Of a stretch of DNA of 64,000 bases, positions 26,288 through 37,794 are shown piece by piece (within the stretch, counting starts at the first letter, position 1; each line of letters begins with the position of its first letter). The stretch comes from Phytophthora quininea (taxonomy: Eukaryota > Oomycota > Peronosporomycetes > Peronosporales > Peronosporaceae). Position numbers and translations under genes: made by a program. The notes beneath the pieces are model-generated. The model worked only from the letters and a program-made list of their open reading frames with translations. It searched no databases and was not told where the DNA came from. The stretch lies in contig JAAVTG010000094.1 of the NCBI GenBank assembly GCA_011947345.1, positions 186,001 through 250,000 on the forward strand, given 5' to 3'.

Positions 26288-29200
26288 TTTTGCTTTGCCA
26301 GTTTTTGACGTGGAATCGATTTTGAAGGGGATTAAGTTTTGTTTACGTTTTCATTTTCTGCAAATGTACCGCATTTCGGGCACACCACTAGCAGGACGTT
26401 TTGACGAATATTTCATCAAAAAGCCTTGAGCGGGTAGTGCGAACAGAATAGTGCGTTGGAGACTCTAAGCAGTCGAAGAATGATGTTTTTACGATGTTCT
26501 AGCTCACTCATTTTCCAGTGCTTGCAATTAGCTGGCACGGCATAAAACCTAAAAGTAAATTGTAAAAATTAGCAAGACATTTTAAAAAGTACAGTCATCA
26601 GGATCGTTGTAGATGAAATCATAAAAATAGTGGAAATGCGTATTTAGATTAACTGGCGGTGTCTGTAAGAAGTGGGTGGAACCCAGAGAATAAAGCTAAA
26701 TCCGGGAATCGCTCACAGCGCTTACTTTGGCTTTATGAAGCACTGTTCTGCTGTTGGAAAGGTATACAATCTATCGCTGTGTGGTAAAACGATTTGCCTG
26801 GGAAACGGGGACGAGTCGTGAGGCATCGTGATGCGTGGCGAGGATTCGCTCACGGTCATTCCCAACGGAGTCTTCCCTGATTGGCTGGATTTTTAAGTCT
26901 GGCGAGGTCTCAATGGTCAGTCGGCGGGAATCACTTTTGTGGATTGAACCATTATGCCCAACGGAAGGCGCTGTGATTGGCCATTCCTCAGAATATTCGG
27001 TGACACGTCAACGTCACCTTTCCAACGGACAAAGATCCAGGCGATCCTTCCCAAGCCCCGGCGACGGTTGGGAGCCTCAGTGCCTGTTGGGAAAGCTTGT
27101 TGGCTACAGCTGGATCCTCGATGACTCTTGGGAGGGCTCGGTAGCAACGACCCGACCTCTCCGAAACCTCGGTGGCCAGTCTGGGAGCTCAGCGACGCTT
27201 TGGGGGCCTCGGCGGTGGGTTCAACGAGGTCGCAGTTAGGAAACGGATCATATTTCACTGCATATTTGTATGGAAAGTAGGATTTACATAAGCCCGAACG
27301 GGCACTACATATACAAAACAGAATTTCTCCTCAAGCACACAACGGCCAAGTCCGGCAGCGGAGTCGTCCTCGGTACGTTGCGTCTGGATCCGCCCGTTTG
27401 AGCGGGTTATGTCTGTCGGTGGGCACGTTTATCCGTGAGGACAGTGCTCGGCCCTCGGCCAAGCCAAGAGTTTGTGGCAAGGTTGAGTGTGTATAGCGTG
27501 ACGGCTGAATTGCCAGCGCTTGTGTTCGGGGTCGAGTGTTCTCCCCGCTTCTCTAAAGGTCACCGCAAGCTGAGACCTCGGTGGACTCGCAGTTGGCCTT
27601 AGTTGGCTTTGGACCCTTCTGGTGTTGGGCCAGCGAGGTTTGGCGCGCTAGCGAGCTCGTGCTAGTGGCGTTTGTTTATTTGGGAAGTTTGCGTCGACGG
27701 ATCGCAAGACCAGTCAGTCCCGGTGATAGGGCTGAATCTGGGTCTTCAGATTTGAGCGCCAACTCTCGTTGACCTTCCTGGTTGACGTATTGTTGTGGGT
27801 GGGGTCTATCCGTACTACCAACGAGTTTTCACGTGGAATCATATATCACAGCTGTAGCATTACTGGTCACTGGTGACATCGTTCTGGTTGCGAGACTGTT
27901 TGAAGCAATTTCAAACTTAGAGAAATGGCACAGCAGAACCATGACGACGTGCAACCTCCGCCCACGAGGAGGGGGTCGAAATTCAAATGCGGCTTGCTTC
28001 GGGTGATTGCGGAGAAATCGTAGCGGAGTCGGCGTTGCCGCTACCAACGTGCCGATGCAAGGTAAAGCGCTGACCTGTAAAAACTGTGGAGATGTCCACG
28101 CGGCTGTGGATGCGATATTCCCATCACTATGAAGACAGCTCGGATGCGAGGAAGACCGAAGCGTGTTCAAGCTGAACAAGCTACTCTCAGTGAAACGAAC
28201 AGACGGGGAATGCGGCCCTGAACTGGTATAACTGCGCAGCCTACCAGGACGGCTACTAAATTGGACTGTGGGAGCGCTGCCAGAGTGTTCATTAATCGCA
28301 GCTACTGATTTACACGATTTAGCGACAAGAAAGAGATGCTAGGCCGTCACGACCTCATGAATCAATCATCGATTGAAAAGCGTACACCACGTGCGGAGAT
28401 TTTCAGCAGAATAGAGGCGACGGTTGCTTCAGAAACAGCAAGCACTGGGGTTACGACGCCAGTCCTAGGACGAAATATGTCAGGTCCAACTGCGGTGGCT
28501 GGGCTTCGCGCACCAAACAAAGATGGAATGTATCTGTGATCGCCACTTTTCACTCCAACACCAGCACGTGAAGGTCAGACAACACCGAGTATTTTCGCCC
28601 TCATGGGTTATTTGGGTTGTGAAGATAGACTGGTGGAGTTTCTGTAGAAGGGGGCGTCACCGAAAAGGAACAGTCAGCTGCGTTTTATAACGACGGATTC
28701 TCCAGCTTCTACAGTTGACCAAGTACCTTCACATGCATCAGTGCCAGAACTGCACGATGAAGGCAACCGTGCGTTGCCAGGGTCTGGCCAATCAAATGAT
28801 CCTTCTCAACTCGCACCAAGCCAAATCCAGCGTCAAAAGGTTCTTGTGGCGTCAACCAACAGGACATCGCGGTGTTGTGCGCTTGACATTCCAAACTACA
28901 GTGTTGTGTCACCTTTGCTCGTCGATCCAAGCAGCTACAAATAAATGACAAGAATACCACAACGAGCATGAGTACGGTTGAGCACCTACGTCAACCTCGC
29001 ACAGTTTTGTTAAAGTGTTTCTCCTGTTGAACACGGAGATGTGATCATCTTAACTTGGATCAGCGACACAAAGTGCTGATGATTCGTTCGCATCTTTAAT
29101 CATTTTGGTGATATTGTGATTACGTGACCAGCGGCAAACCATTTCCGACTGCGGGATGCATCACCCATGACCTTTTCATGTAGATTCTAGAAATGTAGCA

Positions 29201-29658
29201 TGCGTCGTGTATCCACCGCAGCAGCATTTTGAGACTCCACATGATTCGTAGAATGCCAGCCGTACAAACGGCACGATCACTGTGTAGTATTGAGGGTCCA
29301 AACGTAGGTAGAGCCTTGACTTTGAGTTTTGGTTCTTTTGAGGGGCTATTGCATTGACTTCTGAAGATACGTCAGACACACGCGCTTTGTGTTTAACCCT
29401 TTCGTTACCTTGGTACTGTTCTATATTAAGCCTCACATATTTGAGTCAAACTCGCAGAATCATACACGAAGTACGGTTTTAGAAAATGTTCTCTCACAGT
29501 TTTTTTCTTTTTCTTACCAGTTTAAATAAATTGTTGCAGTGTTTTTAAGCGGAACCATACTTTAAGTAAGCTTTTGCGACGTCCACCGTGATTCGCGAAA
29601 ATACTGCGCGACTCTCCGTGCCCCCACCATTTTCGCTATAGAAGCAGTACCGTGGAGA
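26288..29658. other. Gene-poor repeat-like region
   Basis: About 3.4 kb without a gene I can support. 26290-26800 is AT-rich. 26800-27780 is rich in CTCGGTGG-like words and may be remains of a retroelement or LTR; I found no terminal repeats. From 27925 a possible start (MAQQNHDDVQPPPTRR) leads into broken Ser/Thr-rich frames up to about 28944, including a stretch with ASTGVTTPVLGRNMSG, but stops interrupt it and nothing is recognisable. 29000-29600 is AT-rich and empty. Confidence 0.4.
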
Positions 29659-29969
29659 ATGTCCGTCCGCCGGAGACAGTCACACCAAGAAGAAGGGACG
29701 CCGGAGTTCCAGGAGATCTACAGATGTACGACTTTATGCACGACTTCATGATCAAGTGCTTTAATTCGTCTTATCCCTCAGCGTGTTCGATAGAAGCCGT
29801 GGGCGCTTAGATCAGGTACGACCCGCGCTATGACTTCATCTTCATGGGAATGAACGACGACGAGACTGCCGCGGATTTGACCGACACGGAAGCCTTGTAC
29901 AAGATCGCGAGTTCGCTGAATCACTGGTACGAGCGTACAGCGCTAGAGGCACAGCCCGTGCTGGACTGA
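29659..29969 (+). CDS. Small uncharacterised protein, two exons
   Basis: Protein-like sequence runs from MSVRRRQSHQEEGTPEF into MYDFMHDFMIK, then across a plausible intron (about 29757-29812, GTGCTT...CTTAG) into IRYDPRYDFIFMGMNDD and KIASSLNHWYERTALEA, stopping at 29969. Joining the first two parts needs one base near 29732. The composition (many aromatic and acidic residues) is unlike random sequence. I do not recognise the family; it could be a fragment of a larger gene left in the island. Its 3' end abuts the decayed ferric-reductase-like gene on the other strand. Confidence 0.35.
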
Positions 29970-31080
29970 TGAAGCTCGGAGCGTGGAGAATCGTGGACAC
30001 GAAGCCGACGATCGACAGCACCCGGTGAGCGAAGCGAACATCTCAAAAAAACAACACCCGGGCTCGAGCGACAGCGCCAGAATGACGACGAAGCACAGGA
30101 ACGCGATGAAGCGAGGCAGAGGGTAAACGTCGCTGGCCTTCTCGTTTGAGCCACATCGATTATCTTGCTGGCCTGGATGACGTGGATGATCACCGCGACG
30201 TTCATGAGGAAACCGAATCAGCAGTGAAACTTGACAATGCGTTCGAACGAGCTGCCGAAGGGCACCAACGACACTGGCAGACGCGACACGTGGAGGATCA
30301 GGAACATGAGCACCAGCAGACCAATCTGGCCCGAGATGACGTAGTTGTCTTTGTCCGAGAGCAGCGATCCGGGCATGACGACAACGGCAATGAAGGTTAG
30401 TAGCACCAGCAGCTCACCGAGGTGCAGATCTACCACCAACTGCATGAACATAGTGTAGGGCTTAGCCACGGGGGCGTTGGTCGTCACCTTCACCGGCGGC
30501 GGCGCCACAATGGTCTTTAGAGCTGCCACCAGCAGCAAACCATTGTACCGAACGCGATGCCGCCGATAATACCGGGGCAATTGTAGTCCCCACAACGGAG
30601 GGACGGTCGTACTGGTGCCGACAGACGAATTGCCAGTCGCAGCGCAGTTGAACGTGGCCGCGCCGTTGGTGCTGCTGCGGTGCGTGGAGATCGGCCATGA
30701 GGTGCTGAAGGCGGCGGTGCCGGTGGCACTAAACGCCCATCAGACGTGGTGGCGACGGTCAACGCTGGTAGCTGAAGCTCATGCTGGACGTACTGGACTC
30801 GCCGACGATGAACGTGGACTGGTCGCTCTCGGCCAAGATGTCGCTATTGTGTAGCCACCTAGGAAGTACGAGATGGGGGTGCTGTTAGTCTTGAAGAACA
30901 TCACGACGTTGGTGACAGAGTTCGTCTCTCACCACAAGAATTTCAAGACGCTGATGACGATCCCTGAGATGACGGAGCGCAACTGTAAGAAGAATTTGTC
31001 CCATCAAATGTGCTCTTGTATCCACGGCAACGTGGTTGCCAGCAGTTGATTGTCTCCAGTCAAGCCTTCGGATCCGTAGT
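29970..31080 (-). pseudogene. Decayed ferric-reductase-like membrane protein
   Basis: On the minus strand the clearest part spans about 30160-30530: AKPYTMFMQLVVDLHLGELL, a hydrophobic helix, SGQIGLLVLMFLILHVSRLP, then SFERIVKFH and FGFLMNVAVIIHVIQ. This is the heme-binding transmembrane layout of ferric reductase/NADPH-oxidase-like proteins, with the conserved histidines in KFH and VIIHV. Upstream (about 30600-31070) Ser/Thr-rich, extracellular-type sequence is only readable across frame changes. The conserved Arg-Trp after KFH is replaced by Cys and a TGA stop at 30218-30220, both explained by single transitions. The FAD/NADPH-binding part is not found. A homopolymer error cannot produce these changes, so I call it a pseudogene. 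Confidence 0.6.
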
Positions 31081-31118
31081 GCCTGACATGGGTTGAAACT
31101 TCACGCAATCTGCGCAGG

Positions 31119-31630
31119 CAGTCGTTCCCCAAGTACCCGTTTCCTGGGCTTCAGCCAAAGGGGAGGTCCAGCGTGTCGTTGCATGATCTCAATTTGATCG
31201 AGTCGTTGGGGTCTGGTCTGGTGCTTATTGCGAGAAGTCCCGAGGTGCTTTCGAACGAGTACGGCACCATTGATATTGACGGAGACATCGTCGTGGACGA
31301 GGACGAAACGAAGCTGAATCTGCGGCTGATAAAAGCTGCGGTCAGTGCCAAAAACAACTGTTGGATCGCCCTGGGCAAGGAGAACGAGGCGGGCATCTTC
31401 AACTTCATCTGCCGAGCTGGAGAACGGGCGCGTGTCACGCATGCCGTCAGACGGTTGAGTTCCCACGTCAGACACATGATAGCAATTGGCAGCGCACTTG
31501 CCTTCGACTCTCCATTGGTGCGACAAAAGCAGCCATTGACGCCGCCGCTAACACTCTGGCCAGCAGGACGAACCACTTCAACTGCTGTGTGAGTCCACAA
31601 GAAGTGCAAGCGCCTGTCCCGGCAACCTAG
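31119..31630 (+). CDS. Uncharacterised gene fragment (C-terminal part)
   Basis: A clearly protein-like frame includes SLGSGLVLIARSPEVLSNEY, GDIVVDEDETKLNLRLIKAA and SAKNNCWIALGKENEAGIF, then changes frame near 31480 into LRLSIGATKAAIDAAANTL and stops at 31630. No start codon or N-terminal part is visible, so it looks like the 3' end of a gene placed in the island, or a gene whose upstream exons I cannot see. I do not recognise the family. Confidence 0.35.
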
Positions 31631-31633
31631 GCT

Positions 31634-31870
31634 ATGATGCAGGCCACTCATCGCTCCTTCCTCCTTCTCGCCTGCGTCTCGTGTGTGGTTTCGCCGACAA
31701 GCGCCACACGTCTGTGAACCCCGCGCTGGCCTCCGACGTCGCCTCGTCCAAGATCTTCTCGCCAGGTTTCACTGTGAAGGGCGATCCCACGACCCAGGAT
31801 GAGACCAAGCCCGCCTACTTGGACCTCAAGGCCAACACTCCCATGAACGCGCGGAATTTGGGCGTCATGA
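31634..31870 (+). pseudogene. Remnant of a secreted-protein gene (signal peptide plus fragment)
   Basis: The frame begins with a convincing signal peptide (MMQATHRSFLLLACVSC...SPTSA) but meets TGA four codons later, after TRL. A second frame continues at once with VNPALASDVASSKIFSPGF and DETKPAYLDLKANTPMN. Joining them needs one base removed or two added, which is not the usual one-base loss. The fragment then runs into the antisense of the PEP carboxykinase remnant, so the rest is missing. It could be the start of an effector-type gene; no RXLR or LFLAK motif is visible. Confidence 0.35.
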
Positions 31871-31894
31871 CTGCCATGGCGTCGAAGTCAGTCG

Positions 31895-32311
31895 ACGAGA
31901 CTCTGGGGTTCAGCATCTCGGACGGCATGTCCTCGACCACCGTGGGGATCTCAAAGCCAAACAGCGGGTCCTTCATATGCATGGCTTGATTGCTGTTTGC
32001 CATGCCACACCGCGTCCACGCACTATCTCGTCGATGTCAGCTTCATGCGTGCCCACGCCGTACATGCCGCCCGTCGAAGCACCTCGAGAAAATGTCCTGA
32101 ATCTTCGTGCCCGCCATCTTGGCCGTGAATTCTGAGATGAAGTGGTATTGCGCCTGGCGCACTGATCATTTCGGCACGGACAGCAAACGCACCATACGTC
32201 GCGCGTGAGGATTATGATGGCGTTCGGGTGGTTCCCCTCGAGTTGGTGCGGGATGTGGTCGATCGGGTACTACACGCGCCCGTTCTCCGTGTTGCTCGAG
32301 TTGAAGTAGTC
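31895..32311 (-). pseudogene. PEP carboxykinase (ATP) fragment, left copy
   Basis: Minus-strand translation gives DYFNSSNTENGRV, a TAG stop, YPIDHIPHQLE, NAIIILTRD, then in another frame YHFISEFTAKMAGTK, and after a gap DPLFGFEIPTVVEDMPSEML with NPR. These are successive landmarks of ATP-dependent phosphoenolpyruvate carboxykinase (NTR.SYPIDHIP, YHFISGFTAK.AGTE, DP.FGL..P...GVPSE.L.PR). The nucleotide-binding region is absent. The fragment 32061-32311 is repeated in inverted orientation at 37395-37651 with the same internal stop. The gene is clearly broken. Confidence 0.72.
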
Positions 32312-32346
32312 TAGCAAATACAAAGCCATATCTCGAAAATAGCTAT

Positions 32347-32924
32347 ATGCGATCCAGTTCGGCTTTTGAGGGGCGCACAGCTATGAACTCCAGTGAGAGC
32401 GACTGGGAGAGCAGCTCAACGCACGGCTCCTTCACGAATGAGACCCACAACAGTAGCTCCGAATGGACGGATGACACTGCCGTTGGCGACAACGACGTAT
32501 CCAGCGAGATCACCCATGCCGTTCGTAGAGACGACAACGAATTCGAGGGTGACGACTGGGATGATGCGAACCACATCACGCTCAAGGATGCTGCGGCGAG
32601 ATATGTGGAAGTGTCGGTGAGGTTCTGACTAATAGTTGACATTTTACTCTTTCTAACATGCCGTTTTCTGCAGGAGTTTACTCCAGACCGAGATCGCCGC
32701 ACTCCACGCGGCCGCCAAGTCTATGGAAAGCCCATAACAACTTTGGAGGTACTGCAGCAGTTCCAGTGGCACCAAGGAGTGCTCGACTTCCACACGCTAC
32801 CACCTGTACGCAAAATTGTGCGTAACGAGGTGAGTGAAAGCAGACTTCGTTTTTCATTTTTATTTTGCTATCTTCTATTTATGTTGGTTATTTCTTGAAG
32901 ATTGACGGAACAGACATCTTTTAG
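32347..32924 (+). CDS. Small uncharacterised protein, three exons
   Basis: Exons 32347-32616, 32674-32829 and 32901-32924 splice without frame errors into a protein of about 149 residues. The N-terminal half is Ser/Thr/Asp/Glu-rich (SDWESSSTHGSFTNETHNSS). The second half is better structured: ITLKDAAARYVEVS, FTPDRDRRTPRGRQVYGKP and TLEVLQQFQWHQGVLDFHTL. Introns of 57 and 71 nt have good GTGAGG/CTGCAG and GTGAGT/TTGAAG ends, and intact splicing argues for a real, possibly truncated gene. I do not recognise the family. The third exon codes only seven residues, so the original 3' end may have been cut by the rearrangement next to it. Confidence 0.45.
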
Positions 32925-33129
32925 TTTGGCGTCGGCCGAAGGTGTCGCTTTGTGAGCATACAACGTTTCTCGCTGGGTTCGCTCCGGTGGTTCCACCAAT
33001 CACTGTCGAGATTTTTATTCTCACGGCTCCAATTGGCCAATCGCGGTATCTATCACTGTGTGTTAGACGTTGACATCGATCCCGGTACTGGCGGGAGCAA
33101 ACGCGGGGCCAATCCTCATTTTCCAATTT

Positions 33130-33620
33130 GCCAGCGTCTGGCCACACCTCCACGCATTGTCTTCACGCTCACGGACGAAGCCGCACTTTCCGACGGACTG
33201 AACTCTCCTCGACGGACGGAACGCTCTGACGGCCTCAACCCCCTCGGGTGGTCTTCTCTCGGCAACAGACAGCACGCTCACCGATGCCCTGCGCCGCCCA
33301 CGCTCAACGCCAGTATGCTCACGGACAGCCTCAATGTTGGCCAGCAACCCTCTTTCACCAGTGGGTTGACGCTCACGGATGCGGCAGCCTTGCTCGCGGA
33401 CATTATGAACTCTCGCCGGTGGTCCACTCCCGCAAACGGCCTTCATGCCCACCGACTGTTGTACCCGCACTCTCCGTCTAGGGCAGTAACGTCGACCCCA
33501 CCGACAGCGTCTATGGTGACTAACGTCCACGGTACGGCCTGTACGCTTATTGACGTCTTCCACGCTCACCTGGGGCGTACAGCTGTATCGACCGAAGGAG
33601 TACTGAGGAAATCTGCGCGC
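33130..33620. repeat. Degenerate short-repeat region
   Basis: Variants of a GCTCACGGAC word recur at irregular spacing (near 33170, 33315, 33370 and 33395), often followed by GCCGCACTT- or GCAGCCTTG-like sequence and AACTCTC. Both strands are open for about 200 codons, which suggests repeat-derived sequence, not a gene. Confidence 0.3.
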
Positions 33621-33689
33621 AACGACGGATGATGCGCTAGTTGTGGTCAGAAGCGGGTTTGATCGTAGGTAGATTGATTTACATTTGTG

Positions 33690-36600
33690 AAGGGTTTGTG
33701 AGATCAAAAGAGACCCCTGTGTAGGGGCGGCGCTTCACGGATACGAGTGTGGAGCGATAATGCCTGCCACGTACAATAATGCTTGGCGCGCTCTACGTCG
33801 GATAGGCTGGATTTCCAAACCCCCATCTAGGGGCAGCTTAGACTTCCGCCATATCTACATTCGCCCTGGAGGAGATCTGCATGGTCAGGAAGGAGTTGAC
33901 AATGTTTTAGGTGGGGACGCTGCTGTTGACTACTATAACAGATTGACTACCTCCGATTCCGACCTCTATACAACTGGCACTGAAAACAGTGATCAAGTAG
34001 TCGCATCTGGCCGAAATGAAGCTGCAGCACAAATAGCAGAATCTGAACGACGTGGATAACTTGATGCAATGACAGACAATAGTGGTTCTCACAAAGTTTT
34101 ATCAACGACAATGTGCGCCGTGTGTAATTCAGAATGTTCACAAGAACGAGGATGCAGTTTCTGCGCCGCTTTCCTACACCACTTTTGCTCTCACGACGTT
34201 TGCCGATCATTGAAGATTCGAGGGACTGACGGACGTCAACTTGAGAGGTTCGGCAATTCATGCTACTGCAGTAGAACATGCTACAACAAGGCTACTGGTG
34301 TGAACGCAGTGCAGGTTGATATTCAGACTGAACATACTGCGAAGAATCTGCCACACGATCGAGCCCCCACAAACCGGAAGCGATCTACGAATGCCGAAGC
34401 AAAATCAGCCGGTGGAAAACAAAAGAAAAACGCAAAACTTCGGCCAAACGATCGACTCAAGACCAAAATACTGCTTCGAAAGGAAATACTGATTAAGTGC
34501 AAACCGCAGTTACTTCAAAACAAAAGGCTGTTCGAAGAAAAGCAGTTACCGCAAAAACAAAACCCGGTTCTACAAAGAAAAAGGCTCCAGGTAAGGCAGC
34601 TCTTGTAAAAAAAAAGCCAAAACTGCTGATGCTTTCAAGGCTGAGTTACTTCGGCGAGTACGAGCTTTTGGAGAAAAGCTGATAAACACAAGGGTTGCCT
34701 TTTCAGCGTCAAAGGAGAGCTGGATGCCTCGTGCTGATTATAAAGAGGCAGGAGACGCCTTTCTTGTTGGTGTCATTACGCGATGTGATATTGTGAACGA
34801 AAAATCCTCCGACAAAATTAGCATACCATCGACAATGTTTGAAGTTCGATGGACTAACACAGCTTTTCAAAGAAGGCGCACAGTCACCACATTTCAGAGG
34901 ATACCGTGTCGCGAGGTATCCAACAATTTTGTGCCTTGCAAAACAATAAAGTCGACTTTGGCGAGTCGTGGAGTACACTTTGCCACGCAGTGCCAGCACT
35001 CACAAACCTCCCTGCACTGACGGACGAATTTGAAGAGCTAAACGACGCAAGTTACCGAGAATTTTCAGCTCGAAAAGAGCTTCAGATATCCTTGTCCCCT
35101 GCAGAGGTTGAAGTCATTGAAGCGATGACATTTTCACCCACCGACATGCTGCTACAACCTCCAGGGCTGTATACCCAAGCCTATGGTAGCACAACGACGA
35201 AGTTGCGAGACACAAGCAAAACGTGTTTCGGTCATTCGGCTACATCAAGTTTTTATTTTTTGCTTTCTGCCATTATCATCTTGGAAACAGGTAGTTGCAT
35301 TCACCAACGAATACGCAGCGGCAAGTGATGAACCGTCTTCGGAGCCTATTCTATTTAGCGAGGTGATGAAGGTTTTGGGTATTATGTGGTACATGGCTCT
35401 TTTCAAAAAGGAGAAATGCGGAATTATTGGTGTGACAGCGGAGAATTCGATATACTCCCCGAGGTGCGCTCTGCTAACTTAGGTGTCATCATGTCTTGGA
35501 AGCGATTTCTTTATTTGCGCAAAAATTTAGCTTTTAGATCTGCTGTGACGACTGAAGACGTAAAACATGATCCTGCTGCTGAGCGAATCAGACCATTGAT
35601 GAACATGTTGAAGCGCAGATGTATGGGCCACGTACTTGTGGGGCGCAATATCGCTGTCGATGAGGCGAGTATTGCATGCCGTTCTCAGTACGCGAGACAC
35701 ATAATTGTTTATAATCCACGAAAACCTACCGGCAAGTATCACTTCAAATTGTACACTTGCTGTTGCTCCACTACCTGGCTGGTTCTCAACTTCAAACTAC
35801 TTTGTTCGAGTAAGCTGCGTGATCGTTTAAATGGATTTGTGCCGACAACAAAAATTCTACGGGTAGCGGAATTGACAAAAGATTCGACCGATGTTCGATC
35901 TCACGTAATTGAAATGACCAGCGTGTTTGAAGGCACACGACGCATAGTAAATACCGATAATTACTATTCGTCATGCCTCTTGTTGGAAAGTTTGCGATCC
36001 ATTGGTCTGTATGGCCGTGGTACAATCAGAAAAGGAAGTCAGCACTTTCCGAAGTTCACGATGCTAAAAGCAAAATACGACCCGGAGAGAGGTGCTACGA
36101 GGCAGAATGTGCGCAAGGAGAAGGACATTATTGCGGCAAGCTGGGCGGATGGCTCCATCGTCAATATCATCTCGAACGCCAATGCTTCAAGTATTTCTAC
36201 CGTGTTTCGATGAATCAAGCAGGAACGAGAACCCTTTCAAGCCCCAACATGCATAAAGGAATACAACGCAGCCATGCAAGGCGTCGATCGACACGATCAA
36301 CTTCGTGGTAGATTTTCTATTGCTGATGGTCACTTCTTTTCAAATGGCACAAGAAAGTCGCGATGGCGATGATCGATATCGTAAGATGTAATGCTTACAT
36401 TTGTCACGAACTGGCACGGGAAGCAATGCAAATGGCAATGGATCCGACGATGTGGCATGTTGCAATGAGAGAGATAAACACCGTGGCTTTGTGGGTGCAT
36501 TGGTCAAAGAATTGTTTGACGGATCGTGGGCCAAATGGCTAGCGACTGACGACAGCCTCGTGTTTAACAACGTTAGTGACGCCGAATTGACACCAGAGCA

Positions 36601-37112
36601 CGACGCCAATGCACCAACCGAAGCTTTAGATTCCTCTTTTGTTGGCGCTATCGCATCAACGTGCGTAGCGAAAGAAGCTTGGGTAGCTCTGAAGGGAAAG
36701 AACCGCTCTACACGCGAGTGCACAGTGTGCAAATATGAATGTCGAGATGCCACGCAGAGGACAGACTACTGTGAAACTCACAAGGTTTCATTGTGCAAAC
36801 TCCCGCCGATTCAAGCAAGTCCCACTTGTGCCAACATTCTGATTGGACCTGTTGGAAAAAATTCCACGAGTTCTACCTTCCGAAAAAGTATATAGCCACA
36901 ACGGCAATCTCAAGCGAAGCTCTCCAGTGTATAAAGCCTAATAGATCTATCTCAAACAGCGACAGGGGCAAAGGAAGAAGAAGAAAAAGAAGAGCGATGG
37001 AATGCTTACAGAGACTGGTACCACGGAAGTTATCTAGATACAACACAAAACCCGGTCTAGCTTGCAAATCGTCGGTGCGCGGTCGCGGTCGCCTTGTTTT
37101 CTTTGCTTGACC
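33690..37112 (+). mobile_element. PiggyBac-like DNA transposon
   Basis: The span is defined mainly by its transposase gene; I could not identify TTAA target duplications or terminal inverted repeats, so the ends are approximate. It lies between two inverted copies of a broken PEP carboxykinase fragment (32061-32311 and 37395-37651). The transposase domain is of the DDE_Tnp_1_7 (piggyBac) class. Confidence 0.65.
33760..37110 (+). pseudogene. PiggyBac-like transposase, interrupted by two stop codons
   Basis: The N-terminal part has WRALRRIGWISKPPS and FRHIYIRPGGDLHGQEGVD. The catalytic core includes SEVMKVLGIMWYMALF, RNYWCDSGEFDILPEV, GRNIAVDEASIACR, IVYNPRKPTGKYHFKLY, RRIVNTDNYYSSCLLLESL and GRGTIRKGSQHFPKF, with acidic residues at the expected DDE positions, followed by EYNAAMQGVDRHDQLRGRFS. 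The C-terminus is a Cys/His zinc domain (CTVCKYECRDATQRTDYC ... LCQHSDWTCWKKFHEFYLPK). Many frame breaks (for example A9 at 34617-34625) fit one-base homopolymer losses. An in-frame TAA at 34057-34059 and TGA at 36211-36213 do not; the TGA falls where related sequences have Arg (CGA to TGA). The element is probably inactive. Confidence 0.75.
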
Positions 37113-37651
37113 TCATCGCCAGTCTGCGGTAGGTCTCTCACTCGCGATTCTGGTGCTGAACGGCGATATGGCTGTGCACACGCGACCAACACACCAACAA
37201 GACCGGCAACACAACCGTCGTCGTCGGCCTGTGGGGCATGAGTAAGACGAAACTCTGGGCCGAACAATAGCTGTCGCCCGACAAGAACGCCAGCCACCCT
37301 CGAAGTTGGACACGACGTTGACGTCCCTGGTCGCCAAGACCATCGACCCGAGCAAGGAGAACAGGGCGGACATCTTCCATTCGCCAGCTTGACTGACTAC
37401 TTCAACTCAAGCAACACGGAGAACGGGCGCGTGTAGTACCCGATCGACCACATCCCGCACCAACTCGAGAGGAACCGCCCGAACACCATCATAATCCTCA
37501 CGCGCGACGTATGGTGCGTTTGTTGTCCGTGCCGAAATGATTAGTGGGCCAGGCGCAATAGCAATACCACTTCATCTCAGAATTCACGGCCAAGATGGCG
37601 GGCACGAAGATGCAGGACATTTTCTCGAGGTGCTTCGACGGGCGGCATGTA
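37113..37651 (+). pseudogene. PEP carboxykinase (ATP) fragment, right copy
   Basis: Starts with a damaged nucleotide-binding loop, NTTVVVGLWGMSKTKLWAEQ followed by TAG, where the family has GLSGTGKTTL. It continues through DYFNSSNTENGRV, TAG, YPIDHIPHQLE and, in another frame, YHFISEFTAKMAGTK. The part 37395-37651 is nearly identical to the left copy but on the opposite strand, and shares the nonsense codon (here 37434-37436). By hand I count about eight substitutions, mostly transitions, and one 6-base indel. Confidence 0.72.
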
Positions 37652-37794
37652 GACCATCCGTTTCATTTAGTTTTGAACTAGTAGAACAGATAAACGAACA
37701 GCTTCAGTTATTACAACAGTTAGGTTACCAGTACAGCCTCTGGACAGTCGTTTGGCAGGTCCCGCTATTGTGTCCGCCACGACCCCGACAACGT

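Noticed and set aside
26835..27258. Overlapping 134- and 113-codon frames in the gene-poor region
   Set aside because: Built of short repeated CTCGGTGG-like words; both strands open, composition repeat-like.
33063..33707. 214-codon minus-strand and 226-codon plus-strand overlapping frames
   Set aside because: Both strands are open through a degenerate repeat; neither product resembles folded protein.
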